Shown piece after piece: positions 36,118 to 49,200 of a stretch of DNA of 64,000 bases (position 1 is its first letter; every line of letters begins with the position of its first letter). The stretch covers positions 1,361,688 through 1,425,687 of the forward strand of contig VZDJ01000011.1 of assembly GCA_008694505.1 (NCBI GenBank). Direction: 5' to 3'. The DNA comes from Cyanoderma ruficeps (lineage: Eukaryota; Chordata; Aves; Passeriformes; Timaliidae). The position numbers and the translations under genes are program-made. The notes under the pieces were generated by a model. It was not told the DNA's origin, searched no databases, and saw only the letters and a program-made list of their open reading frames with translations.

Positions 36118-36695
36118 TAATGAAGTCTTGAGAAACACCACTTTTCCTTTTCCAGGGAAAGTATTGTCAGCAGGTTAAGGGGGGAGATTCCCTTTTTTCA
36201 GCACTGTTTAGGCTATAATTGGAGTTATGTAATGAGGTCTGCACTTCCCAGAACAAAAGAAGTATGGATTTTCTGGAGACTGGCCAGTGAAGGGCCAGAA
36301 AAGTGATGGAATTGAGCACTCTGAAGGAAGGCTGGGTGAGCTAGAAATGCTTAGCCTGGAGATGAGGAGGTGAGATCTTGTTAATATATGTAAATACCTG
36401 AAGTGTGAGTGTAAAGGCAGACTACTTTAAGATGTGCCTGCTGAAAGAATGAGAGGCAATTGGCACAAACAGGAGTTTCCCCTGAAAGTGAGAAATTGGT
36501 TTCACAGTGACGGTTGACTGTGCACTGAGCACAGGATGCCCAGAGAGATTGTAGTCTCTGGCCTTGGAGATAACCATAAATCATGGGCCTGGGCAACTGG
36601 CTCTAAGTGGCCTGCTTGAATAGAGATAGTAGACCAGATGACTTTCGGAGGTTACTTTCAATCTCAACCATTCTGTGATTCTGTGATAATGCCAG
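36118..36695 (+). mobile_element. CR1 LINE, 3' part of the split copy
   Basis: Continuation of the CR1 cut at 35,574: 'gtcagcaggttaaggggg', 'gtgagctagaaatgcttag', 'atgtaaatacctgaagtg', 'caggatgcccagagag', then the 3' terminus 'caaccattctgtgattctg'. The match to the preceding fragment in element order shows one insertion event later split by the LTR. Confidence 0.88.
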
Positions 36696-36967
36696 TAGTT
36701 CCACATGATGTCTCATTGTGATTGCTGGGAGATGCAGTCAGCATTCACTTCATGCAAGTGAGACTTGTCTCCTAAAGCATGCTTCTTGACACATAGTGGT
36801 ATAATTTGTTTTATTTTGTTATTGTTTGCTGGTTCCACACAAACACTGCCAATGTCTTCCCCTTTTCAGTGTATGAATACTCTGCCCACACGTAGGCTGT
36901 CAGTGAGCTCATGAGCTTGGCAAAAGAACTGGTTTTTACTGGGATGTGTGATGAGAAATTGCCTTTT

Positions 36968-37256
36968 GAATCACAAACTCATTGAGGTTGGAAAAGAGCT
37001 CTAAGATGATGAAGTCTAACTGTTAACCCAACATTGCCATGTTCACTGCTAAACCATATTCCAAACTGTCACAACTATACATCTTTTTAACCAGTCCAGG
37101 GGTGTTGAATTGGTGATTCTACTTTCCCCAGCAGCCTGTGACAATGCTTGGTCACCCTTTCAGTGAATAACAATTTACTGATAACCAGTATAAACCTTCC
37201 CTGTGAAACCTGAGTCCATTTTCTCTTGACCTGTTGCCCGGAAGGTGCCTTAAAGA
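36968..37256 (-). mobile_element. CR1 LINE 3' fragment, reverse
   Basis: Reverse CR1 of a different subfamily from its neighbour: 'attgaggttggaaaagagc', 'gttaacccaacattgcc', 'gctaaaccatattcc', 'caatgcttggtcaccc'. It ends where the next CR1's 3' end begins, about 10 bp later. Confidence 0.85.
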
Positions 37257-37267
37257 TTGTTCTCCCT

Positions 37268-37745
37268 GAGTCCCTCTGCCATGGGTAGTTTGGCTTACTA
37301 TATCAGGTTATTCAAGGCTTGTCCAGCCTGGCCTTCAACTCTGCCACACTTGGGGTATCCACAACCTCCCTTGGCAACCTGTTTCTATGCATATCGGTCC
37401 TCAAAGTAGAGAAATAGTTTTTTTAATATCTAGCCTATATTTCTCCTCTTTCAGTTTGTACCTGTTACTCCTTGTCCCATCACTATACTTCCTGCTAAAG
37501 AGTCCCTCTCCAGGTTCCCTGTAGGCCCCTTTCAGATACTGTAAAGTCACCATGAGGTCTCCATGCACCTTCTCCAGGCAAAACAGACCCAACTTCCCCA
37601 GCCTGTCTTCATAAGAGAAGTGCTCCAGTCCTTTAATCAACTCCATGTCTCTCCTCTAAACTTGATCCAACAGTTCCATGTCCTCCTTATGTTGGGGTCA
37701 CCAGAACTGTACAAAGTCAGTGAGATCTCACAAGAACAATTCTTG
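37268..37745 (-). mobile_element. CR1 LINE, reverse, adjacent second copy
   Basis: A second reversed CR1 begins anew at its 3' end ('ctctgccatgggtagtttgg') and runs through 'ccttgtcccatcactatac', 'gtaggcccctttcagatac', 'accccaac'-like text ('aacttccccagcctgtcttc') to 'gttggggtcaccagaactg'. Because the element restarts, this is a separate insertion from 36,968-37,256. The 125-codon plus frame over it is antisense CR1. Confidence 0.87.
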
Positions 37746-40289
37746 TTGCTTTTGGTCTTCCTCAGTTTGCATAGTCATAGTAATTATTTCTCATCCCTTA
37801 AATCTGCAGGCTGGCACCCTGTGGCCTCTCTTGCCATAAAGTTCAGTCCCAAATTATTTCACAATGAAGCTGGATTGCAAACTCACTGTGTTATCCTAGA
37901 GTTTAAAGGACTGAAAATTTCCAGATCTATCCTTCTCTAGGAGCTGTGAGGAAAAATGTTAATCCAAATGACAGGTGGCAGCATTTCATAACATTATTTC
38001 TTAATTCAAAAGGCTAAAGTTCAGCATGTTATTCTCAGTCTGTAGCCCTATCAAATACCAGAGTAATCTCAACTGATACCCACCTGATTTGGTTTTCAGA
38101 ACTTGTTGCTTATCCAGAGTGCTAGAAGCTGGTTTTCTACTTGATCTAGTCCTCAAGATTTTAAAAACAGGTTATTCTGGAGAGGTTAGTAGAAAATGTA
38201 GTCAGGTACAAGAGCCCTTTGTATCATCTTTTACACAGTGACTAACTATATTACAGTGTCGTACTAAATTCCCACAGTAAAATCATTACATTCTTTATTG
38301 TTTAAAACAACAGCAATTAACAAGCCTCTTCTCAACAGTGTGACTTACTCATCTCTCAGCAAATCAGCCATCTAAAGCAAAACTTTCCTGGAGAAGCTTA
38401 CAAACAAAAATGAGAGAAAGGAAGTAAGAAAGCTTAGGTATTCTTTATACTCCAGTTTCTGCTGAGCCAGAACACTTCCACTGGAAATTGCATGTATTGC
38501 ATGGTTGCACATGGTGGAACATCCTCCACAACAAAATTACTTATATTTGAAACAGCAAACTGTAAAAGAGTGAAGAGAGTGGTAGTTGAAGAGATATTAA
38601 AGCCAGTAATATCCTATTCCTCAGTAGATCAATAGAACATATGGTAACTTTGTACCTTTTGCATGCTGTGAATGCCTGAAGCCACAGCAACATATCCACC
38701 TTATGCCTGAGATCTATTCCTATCTCCCCCTGCTATTTTACATTCTCTGAAAACTGTCATCTCAGTGTCCACATTCCACACTTCAGGAAATGGGATGCTA
38801 GCTCTTTGGGCGGTATTAACTTTTTTAATATGTCTCTCATGGTTACATATAATTTCACCAAAATAATCAGGCAAACTGCCCTGGCCCAGGAACCAAACCA
38901 ATTCTGTTACATTTGGACAGTGTGAAGTCAAGAATACTTACAGAGTATTTGCACAACATAACCAATCTACGATTAGGAATCACACTTCACCAAGCGTAAA
39001 CTCAGAAATTAGTGAATTGTGATCACTAGTAATTACAGGTGCTAGTGATTTAGTTAGTAGCAGTATACTGACAAGATGGGTTTGGTACCTTAAATTGTTG
39101 GTGATTAAATGGAGAGCATTGAAAGAGGCTGACTTGCCGCATGGAATAAATAAGCACTCTTAAAATCAGAAAGGTATTCTCAAAGATAAGATCTTCCATT
39201 CTTTTTATTCCACCTCTCTGATTTAAAGCAAGGATACGTCAGTTATCTTTGAAAATCATCAGGTATTTTCTTTATTGAAATGTTCATGAAGTTGATTGTT
39301 AGTGCTCTTCAGAGAGGCTACAGTGTTCATGAATGCATTTCCATTAATTTAACTGAGTTTTAGTATATTTCTATGTGTTAGAAGATTTGCAAGCGGTACA
39401 GAGAGACTTATTTTTTGCTGAGATCAGTATGAGGATCAAATACAAGATCTGAAGGGTTGTGAATTTCCATGCTGTTTTCTGTAATTAATGTTTAGAACAA
39501 AGAGATACTTATCAGTATAAAGAGATACTAATCAGAAAATTACATATTTTTTAGAAAGCTGCCTGTTGTCACTAGACACTGATAAATACGTTTTTGGTAT
39601 GGTTGGAGGCACTAATATCCTAAATCAAATTGACATTAATTTCTGAGCATTTTAAAGGCAGAACTGAATGAATTTTCTTTGATACTCATTTTTGGTATCC
39701 AGGTGGTAGATTTAACATCAAGTGTCCAACCCCCTAATATTACCCTTGCCAACCCTTTTTGGGTCATGCTTCATGTTAAACCAAAAATGAATGAAAATAT
39801 TTCAAATACATGCTCATCTAAAATTGCATGTTATCAAAACACCACTTGCCCTTTTCAGTTGAAAGGATTTGAACTACATTGTGTTGACTGGTCCTTACTA
39901 ATTTTTGCTTCCTCAAATGCATTATTTTGGAATATTTTTTCTAATACATTATTTTATATGCAAAAATAATAATTTTCACACAGAAACTAGAAACATTTTG
40001 AAATTAATTTCCTTTAAAATATGTTAATCTATCACAATTGAACCTAACTGTTAAATAATGAGATAGAAAGAGGAAAACAGTTTTAGATTTTGTTTCCCTT
40101 TTTTTTTTCTTCAGATGCATTAGCCAAGTGTTGTGGATGAGAAAAAAAAAAGTCTTACATGGCAAAAATTGCAGTTGATATCTAGTAAATGTGCTTTTTA
40201 AGACTTCTGAATTAACAAGTACACAGGGTTCAAGATATTTAAAATTATACTCATATTAACAGTTTTAGTTAAGATAGTATCATTGTAAT
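37746..40289. other. AT-rich unique sequence, no gene seen
   Basis: No repeat or coding pattern that I can support. A 96-codon frame at 39,679-39,969 is AT-rich and unpatterned. Confidence 0.5.
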
Positions 40290-40350
40290 TATGTTATGAT
40301 TGGAAGGGACCTTACAAATCATGATTTCCAACCACCCTGCCATGGAAACA
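40290..40350 (-). mobile_element. Minimal CR1 3' end, reverse
   Basis: About 60 bp matching the reversed CR1 terminus: 'tgattggaagggacctta' and 'caaccaccctgccatgg'. This is an extreme 5' truncation, lying just upstream of a longer forward CR1. Confidence 0.78.
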
Positions 40351-40499
40351 TTAATTAAAACAGTAATTTTCATATACTTACTAATTTCCAAAAGATTATC
40401 TTTTTCAGCATGATAGAAGCATGGATTTTTCTGTGCCTCTTTTTCAGGAGACCTTCACATTGTTAAAATGTCCTGTCTGAGGCTTCTACCAAAAAAATC

Positions 40500-41947
40500 T
40501 CCATAGTGCTGTAGGCAATCCGTGACACTCCTGATGTGGAATCTGCTATCTACAAGCACCCAGAAGGTGTCCTGGAGGATAACTTAAGACAGACAATAGA
40601 GAGAGCCCTGCCAGGTGGAATGCATTACTGGACCTGATGGTCATCAACACCTGTTGTTGAGCTAATTGGTGGTGTCAAGGAGGCGCAGCCTTGGCTGCGG
40701 TGGTCGTGCACTGGTAGAGTTGGCAGTCCTGAGGAAAATGGGTTATCTGAAGAGTAAAGTCATGACCTGGGAAGTTTCTAGCTGCTCAAGGAGTGGGTTG
40801 ATGGGACTCCCTGGGCAACTGTCATCAGGAACAAGGGAACGGAGCAAAACTGACGGATGTTCAAGAACACTTTCCATAGAGTGTAAAAGCTCATGGCCCA
40901 GCTGCATGAAATTGGGCAAGGAAAACAAGAGACTGGCCTGGCAGAGTTAGGACCTTCAGGTGAAGCTGTAGGTCAAGAAGAAAATGCACAGGCAATGGAA
41001 GCAGGGACAAGTATCCCTGGAAGAGTATAGGGATGTTGGTCTGGTTGTGTAGGGATGAAGTGAGGAAGGCCATGATACAGTTGGAGCTGAACCTGGCAAG
41101 GTAAATAAAGATTAAGGAAAGGCTTTAGTGGTGTGTCAGCCAGAAAAGAAAGGTCAAAGAATGGGTACTAGTCTTGATAAGCAAGACTGGCAAGCTAGTA
41201 AAAATGGATGACAAGAAGGCTGAGGTTCTCAACACCTTTTTTGCCTCAGTCTTAAATAGCAACATCTCTTCCCACACCTCTCAGACGGATGGACAGTAGA
41301 ATGGGGACTGGTGTAGCAATGCCCCTTCCACTGTAAGAGAGGAGCAGTCTCATGATGACTTGAGAAACCTGAACATACAAAAGTCAGTAGGACCAGATGA
41401 GATGCATCCCAGATTCCTAAAGGAATTGGCTGATGTACTTGTCAAGCCATTCTCCATGATATTGGGAAGTCATGGCAGTTAGGACCTGTTGGGGCAGGTC
41501 CAGCAAAGGACTGCAAAACTGATTAGAGGGATGAAACTCCCTTCCTGTGAGGAAAAGGGGAGAGTTGATGTTATTCAGCTGCAAGAAGAGAAAACACTGA
41601 GGAGATCATATTGTGGCCTTTCAATATTAAAAGGGGGGGCCTCTTAAGAGAGAAGGGAACAAACTTCTTAGGGCATCTTACTATAGGACAAAGGATAATA
41701 GTTTTAAACTTAAAGAGGGTTGATTTAAATTACTTATAAGAGAGAAGGTTTTTGCAATGAGGGTAGTAAAACACTGGCACTGGTTGCCCAAAGAGGTAAA
41801 TGTCTCATCCCTGGAAACATTCAAGATCAAGTTGGCCAGGGTTCTGAGCCTCCTGATTTATTTGAAGATGTCCTTGCCCACGGCAGGGGTTTGGACAAGA
41901 TGACCTTTAAAGGTGCCTTCCAACCCAAACTATTCTTTGTTCCTATG
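40500..41947 (+). mobile_element. CR1 LINE with large internal deletion
   Basis: Forward CR1 with pol-derived text: 'gccctgccaggtgg', 'aagtcatgacctggg', 'actccctgggcaactgtc', 'gaaaatgcacaggcaatgg', 'gaagagtatagggatg'. The codons at 41,216-41,251 read K-A-E-V-L-N-T-F-F-A-S-V, a conserved CR1 pol segment. After 'gaagtcatggcagttagg' (about 41,483) the element jumps to its 3' region ('ccagcaaaggactgc'), skipping the reverse-transcriptase core, then runs to the 3' end 'ccttccaacccaaactattc'. Stops are frequent and no product is expected. Confidence 0.88.
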
Positions 41948-44900
41948 AAAAGCATGTTTTTCAGAGACAACATTCATTGCAATATTTATTTATAACATTT
42001 TTAGGTCATGCTTGAAATACTGTTGTCATAGCGTTTTTTGTTTCTAACATTTTTGCACACCCAATACCTTTACCATAATTAGGCAAGAAATCTAGGTAAA
42101 TAGATGTGAGAACTGGAAATAAAAGATGTAAAAGAAAATTTTGTTAGCAATATTATTTATGCCTTCATGTCTAGAAAATAAATAACAGCAGTAAGATATT
42201 CAATATCATAGTACTACTACTAGCAACCAGATCTTCACCAATGCATCATACTGTAATATTTTTGCTATTAAGTACAGTCTAAGAAACGTTGATTTTAAAG
42301 AAATCCTTTTCAGTTATCTCTTGTATTGTATGAAAACACTATATTCCTGGTATTTAATTATGTCTGTAATTTACAATAATTTAAAAACTGCTTTTATTAA
42401 AGGAAATCTATCTGTTAGTATTTTATTTAGAACAAACAGTAATGTTTCCTTTGTCATACAGAGATTTTATAGGTCAATTACATTATTGCACTATTCAAGG
42501 TGGTAGTATTATTTTATGTATAATATATGGTATGAAGTATAGGAAAAATATCTTGATGAAACTTGGCAATAATCTATTAGCTTCACAAAACTGTAGTGGA
42601 AAGTAAAATAAAGAAGTTATAATGAACCTGTTCAATTGTCCTATGGCTATACACTTATTTAGTGATGTGTGAAATGTATAGTGGCTCAGACTTGACTAAC
42701 TGCCAGTGAAGTCTGGAGTGTTTATGTGGTGTGTAGTTTAAAGGCATTAGTAATTCTGTGGCTTTGTTTGAAATAAGGAAGTTGGCTTGCTAAGTCCTAA
42801 TTTTTTAATACAAAACTGAACTACTGTCACCTTACAATATAAAGGAAAGCCATCACAGTAAACTCTGGTTTTCTCATATATTTATTGAGGGAACAATTAC
42901 AAGTATTTTTTTTATATTAGCTAAAAGGTTATGTATACATACATCATACCCATATAGTATTATTACATTTCTTCAGTACAGTTCTTCTTATTTCATATTC
43001 TCAAAAGAGTTTTTTTTTTTGTCTGAAGGAGAGTGACGTGGTGACAAGTTAAATGAGCTAGCTTGCTCAATTTCTCTGAATCAGTGATACACTATTGTCT
43101 CTCAGAGGAAAGAATTTAGAGACTCTTAAAAATCAACAGCTGAAGAAAGGCAAGATGTGGTCCTGGTTGACTAAAGCTGTCTTAGACAAATATAACTGTT
43201 CTCCAAAGTACAGAGGAAAAGCTGAAAGTAGGGATGAACTTCAGAGAGGTGGAAGAGAGGTCAGACCTCATAATCCGTGTGAATACAAACCAAAAGAGAA
43301 ATGTAGTGTGCTAGGGCAGATGTTACTGACATCTTGTGAAGAGGAGAAGGAGGAGGAGAAGAAGCAGGAAGAGGAGAAGAAGGAGGAGGAGATGAAATGC
43401 ATTCAGGAGAGAGGGATGTTTTTATCCAGAGGGTAGAGGTGCATGTGGTGAAAACTGTGGAGTTTATATGTTGACAGAAAATATTGTACTTCTATGTGAA
43501 TTACAGAAAACTTGCTCTTTAGGACATCAAACCTACAGAAAAATGTCCCACAAATATTTTTATTGTGCTGTCATAAAACATGCTCTGAGGAGCCAAATCA
43601 CTACAATCAATTGAAGAATACAATGGTTCTTATCAATCATGACAACTTCTAATAAATGTTTGTCTTTAGAAGATGTAAGAGAAGATACAAATTTACCTTC
43701 TTGCTTATTCTTTTGCAGCCACTCCTACATATAAAATCTATTATGGAGAGGAATATGGAAGTCCATTAAACTGGGAAAAAATATAGAAAGAGTGAATCCC
43801 AAAATCTTTAATGAATTGAACCTCACATTTCTAAAAGGTTTAATCTACTTAGCTCCACAAACTTAAAGCTTTTTAAGTAATTTCTCAAGTGAAGTGATTA
43901 ACCTTTTTGTTCCTTCTAAGTTAAAATTCATTTATAAATCTTATACTAATGCTCTAATGTTATAGATGAGAAATCAATTTGTCATTTTTTAGCTAAAAAC
44001 TCCAATAATCCAAGTATCTATACATTTTTTTTACTCTTTAAATGGCATTTATATAGAGATTTAATAGTTTTGACTAATATTTCATTAATGTCAGGTGGAA
44101 TGCAGTATTTATATTCCCTATACCTCTCTCCAAAAGCTTTTGACAGAAGATAGTGTAAATGAAATTCTGCAGTGAGTGCAGGGATTACATAAACCTGGGC
44201 TTCTTCAATGGTTTACATTATATCCTAAGGTTATGGTTCCTGTGAGATGGTGGCTCTTCATTAATGATTTGAATGGTAATTCTTTATATCTTCAACCCTG
44301 CAACGTCTCAATACTGAGTTCACTTGTTGTATAGGACGACTTAAGATGCATTTAATGTTCACCCCTGGCAATTTAAAATTATGTATTGATATCAGTTTAT
44401 ATGAATAAGAAACAGTTAAATCCTAGTTAATAAAATGCTTTTTCAGGTGCACTTTCTGAGCTTTTATTTGAGAAAATCCCCAAATTTTAACTCTGATTTG
44501 TAAAAAATGCATAGGCAAATTCCAAGTTATGACTTCATTTGAAAAAGCATCCCAGAATGAAAATACTACATTAAATACAAAATACTAAATTAATTGTAAT
44601 TCTGAAAAAAACACTCAAGAGTTGAGTGATAGATAAAAAATATGAGCTTGCAGTATTAGCAGCAGGAGAAATGTCCCAGTTGAACAGAACTATTGATACA
44701 GATTTCTAATAAGGGCTGCTGTCCAGTAGGAGATGAACTCTGACCCTTTTTAGACATGGATACCAACAACAGCATTTTATAGAAGTACAGTAAGAACACT
44801 TATTTATGGTTTTAACCACACTTATGAACAGTATCCATGCTAACAGAATCAACAGCTTGTCACAAGGCAAATAAGCCTTAATTTCATCCCTGAAATGATT

Positions 44901-45619
44901 CATAAAAACATGCTCAGAGTCAGAAATGGTTTACACCATATAAAAGTCCACAATTTTTTTGAAAGCCAGTAATTTTTTTTTATTGGTGGATACCTTATGA
45001 AGTAGCAAATTGAAAGATTATAATATCTCTATGAAATTCTTCTACATGAAATTCTTTACTACATGTTATCCCTTGCTATGTAAATGAATAAGAAAATCCT
45101 AACATATACTAAAAGATAGAAGGATGAGAATGTGATTTGAATGTCTGGTTCTGAAAACTGGAATTGCAATCTGTTTTGTTACACTGGAAATTTTCAATAG
45201 GAGCTGGTGAAGTTTCCCAGGGTGTTTCAGCATTTTGGAGTCCTCTTGGAGACTACAACGAATCTAGGTCCAGTATTTTAAGATATCCTAAACGCATAAA
45301 TAGGAATATAACAATAGTGTTTCTCCTTAAATTTCTGTAGTGTCATTATCCAATTTGTATTTACTTCCTTTACTTCTTTGTTTAAACTGCAGAATATAAG
45401 GTTAGTGTTTTACCACTGGTCTTTTGTTGAAATACTGCTGTTAATGCAAACTGTTGTGGAAAGAAGGAGACAAAGTTTAAGCAGGGATATGAAGTCTATG
45501 TCCTTGCATGGGAAAGGCAGAAAACAATATTAATTATTTAATCAAAATATATAATTAATTGAAAAATTAGTTCTGCTATGTTTTGTAAGATAGATATGCA
45601 ACCAGACTAGGAGAGGATA
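41948..45619. other. AT-rich unique sequence
   Basis: No gene or mobile element seen apart from a purine-rich low-complexity tract at 43,338-43,394. A 113-codon frame (43,095-43,436) ends in a glutamate/lysine run encoded by that tract, which makes it look more protein-like than it is. Confidence 0.5.
43338..43394 (+). repeat. (GAGGAGAAG)n-like purine tract
   Basis: Almost pure A/G with repeating GAG and GAAG units; the only pyrimidine break is near 43,365. Confidence 0.85.
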
Positions 45620-46255
45620 TCAGTGGACAGCAGGTTGTCTGTGTGGCCAAGAAGGTCAATGGTGTCCTGGGGTGCATCAGGAAGAGCATTGCCAGCAGGT
45701 TGGGGGAGGTGATCCTGCTCCTCTACTCAGCCCTGGTAAGGCCACATCTGGAGTAGTGTGTCCAGTTCTGGGCTCTTCAGAACAAACAAGACATGGAACT
45801 CCCGGCGTGTGTCCAGGAGAAGTGGGAAAAGATGATTAAGCGACTGGCACAACTCTCCTGTAAGGAAAGGCTGAGAGAGTTAAGCCTGTTCAGACTTGAG
45901 AGGAAATAACAGAGGAGACCTCATCAATGTCTGTGAGCATCTGTACTGAGGGTGCCAAGAGGATGGAGCCAGGCTCTGCTCATTGCTGTCAAACAGTAAG
46001 ACAAAAGGCAGTGGGCTGAAACTGATGCACAGGAAATTCCTACCTGAACATGAAGAGGAACTTCTTTACCTTGCAGTGACTGAGCACTGGAACATATTTC
46101 TCAGAGGGTGTGGAGTCTGCTCACAGGGGATATTCAAGAACTCTTGGGATGCAATCCTGTGCCATGTGCTCTGGGATGACCCTGTATGAGCAGGGAGGTT
46201 GAGTCAGATGACCCTCTGTAGTCCCTTCCAACATCACCCATTTTGAATTCATAAA
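45620..46255 (+). mobile_element. CR1 LINE, best-preserved copy of the window
   Basis: Clear forward CR1: 'gtggccaagaaggtcaatgg', 'gtcctggggtgcatcagg', 'gaggtgatcctgctcctc', 'agtgtgtccagttctggg', 'ggaaaggctgagagagtt', 'gaggatggagccaggctc', 'gatgaccctctgtagtcc' and an end near 'cccattttgaattc'. It is less diverged than the other copies by eye. The element is 5'-truncated and retains only the last part of the pol region plus the 3' UTR. The 68-codon frame at 45,983 is within it. Confidence 0.92.
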
Positions 46256-49200
46256 TTCACCTGATAGAGGTGAGCACCCTGATCTGCTGAGTGTGTAGAA
46301 CATAGTGGAGAATATGATGCCTCAGTTGTGTAATTCTTCCCATGCAGTTGTCAGACTCTGCAAAATCTTTCGCTCCCAGAAGAGGGGTTTAAAACACAGT
46401 CTAATGCTAGGTAAAAGTTTGAGAAGTGTCTAACATGAACATAGATTTTAAATAATAAAAATATGTGCATAAGTGATTATGAGATTTCTTTAGATATTTA
46501 TTAGCAGTTTATTGTTGAATACCTTTATAGTAAGTAAAAAACTATAAAGAATTGTTTTATAACCTGAAGTTTCAACCTACACATTAAAATCCTATGACCG
46601 TCTTTATAATACTTTAATAAACCTCACATGGGTCATAAACTCTTCTATATATTGCCATCTTTTACATAGTGAAATATGTAATTTAGATGAAACCAGTTGT
46701 TCTGTAATTCTTTATTTTTTAAAATCAAGTAACCTGTGGAAAATTGATTCAGCTGAAAAGAACAATAATGCTAAACTAGAAAGAAATAGTTGCAGAAATG
46801 TTTAGATCTTACCCATCCTTGCAATCACTTACTTACACAGATACAAGAATGTTTATATTTACTTTTTATAAGCATAAAATTACTGGCACGTGCCTGATGT
46901 AAGTGAACTAAATTTTAATAAAATTATTTTAATAAAATCTAAAGGAACTAAATCCAGTATATCACAAAAGCGAAATTTAAACTTAATTTCACTTCTGAAA
47001 ATCAAGACTTTGAAAAAATCATATTAAATGCAACCTGTGCACACTGCAGGTTGGATATGTCAATTTCGCCTACAGACAACATTTTAAGCAGTAACCCTTA
47101 AATGTTTGTTTTTCAAAGAAAGAAGGATTCTTCATGAACTGAATTTTCCAGTGAATTAAGCATCCAGCAACTTCATTAAATATTCAAATTCAAAGGTGCA
47201 AATTTTTTGCCTTGGTACCTTCTAAATCTTTGACTTAAGAATTTTATCTTTTATAGAAGAGTTGAACACATAGAGCCCTGGCTGCCTGAGTTCTTCCTCC
47301 ATATTTTTATTTTACAAGGTCTTTCCTCTAACAAGAGAAGTGCATGCACAAACAAGATCTGCAAGCACTGGTGAGGTATTATTTGAAGAAATTATTTTGG
47401 TCTTCAGGGAGTCTAAATCTCAGTACATACCTCTGCTCCATTTACTGATTTGGACTTGCCCTTATAGCAGGGCTTCTTTCCCCACTTAGTTTATCTCGCC
47501 TACTGATGCATCTGTGTCTTTCTAGATAGCAAAGACATATTCTAACTGTAGTTTATTACTCATTCAAATTATCCTGAGGGCTCAGTTACAGACTGCACTG
47601 GGGCCTATTCAAGCAGAGATCCAGATGTCCATGATAACTGTCCTTGGGAATAAAAACTGTCAGATAGTACACCATAGAAGTCAAGTTTAAGACATGTTGG
47701 TACCACAGTTATCAATTAAAGTCCTTCCTGACACCATGGAACTTGCACAGGGGGATTTAGTCCTGTTGTAGTCTCTTGCAGAGTTGTAAAAGTATAAGAA
47801 CATGAGAAAGGTGTAAGACACTCTGTGACAATCTTAATGATTTTATTTCTAGCAATGCTCAGTTCAATGTGTTCTAGAAATAATTTTCTTGGGGAAGAGA
47901 GACTTAACCACTTCTCTGTGGTCTGCAAGGAGCCTGGACAACAGAGAAATGTCAATTGACATCTGCTTTTTAGAACACTTGTGTAAACATTTATGACTGG
48001 CAGAAAAATATGGTCCCATTTTCTTGTGCCCGATAAGTTGTAAGTGCTATAAGTCTTATGGAAATTATATTCAAGCATATTTGACAGCGTTTCCGTTTCC
48101 ACATTCTATTAACAATCCTCCCTTCTGACCTCATTTTGTATGGATTCTAAATGTATTTTTTTCCTGAGCATGTATGCTGTACATCCCTCAAGGTACAGTT
48201 AGAAAGAGAAAAAAGCTTAAAAAAAATGTCAGCTACAAAGAAGCTTACAACACAAGACCTGTCCATCGCATCTAATTTAGATTTCTCTCCTTGCATTAAC
48301 GGACTTGTAGCTGATAAACTTGTAACCTCTGCTGCTACTGCAACAGCTTAACAAAATGATGGCTGTGAGCTGAAGTCTTTATTCATGTTTGCAAGCATAA
48401 TGTCAATAAACTTCCCCCAATCAGTAGCATTGCATTAGTGCAAATAAGAAGTCAGTTATTATGCAGTCTTCTGGGGGAGAGGGATGGGAAGGGTACCCAT
48501 GTTGCAACATTGTGAAATGAACTTGGATTTAATTAGCTGACTCTAGAGCATTTATAATTTAAAGCTTCTATATTCTATAACCTTCCTTGTCACTCCCTAC
48601 TGTCTAAATCCTTCCAGTCCAGGCAGCATCTTGTTTCAAGCTCTCCAATACACGTCCTGATGATGGTGCTGTACATGGCTGTTGTGTCCAAATCCTAATA
48701 ATTTATTTGACTGAGTAAAATTTCAGCAGGTGTATTGAAGGTGCTTTATCAAAAGGATTTAATGAGGTGTATAAAGTGTTCTGCAGTTTCCTTTCTGTCA
48801 TCTATGAAGAACTAAACCAGCATTCTGTTGCCAGTGTTTTACCTGATCAGACAACTGTTGGGATCTTACTCAATTAGTCTAGTGGTTTTGATATTTGATA
48901 CAGGGTAGGCAATGGAAACATTTGTGTCTTGAATATTTTATTTTCCTAGGATGGCTGGCTTCCAAATGCCTGGGAGAAAGCTGACAAAACATTTGTGTTG
49001 AATGCCTGACTTTGTTTTAAACTGCATCTTGCCTATTCAACAGGTATTGGAAAATATAGTGACAGCATTTTTAATAATTTCCACCATGTTTAGAAATCTT
49101 CTTTATTGTTGTAGTTTTGTTATGGTTTTTTAGATCTGATACTTTCTGCCAGTCATATGTCTTTTTTCTTCTTTTTCTTTTCTAGACTTTGCTATTTGCG

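Noticed and set aside
43095..43436. 113-codon frame ending in a glutamate/lysine-rich run resembling an acidic nuclear protein
   Set aside because: The acidic run is encoded by a purine microsatellite and the rest has no likeness to a known family.
47716..48102. 128-codon minus frame, the longest outside repeats
   Set aside because: No domain, no paired exon, composition like the surrounding unique DNA; lengths like this are expected by chance in 64 kb.
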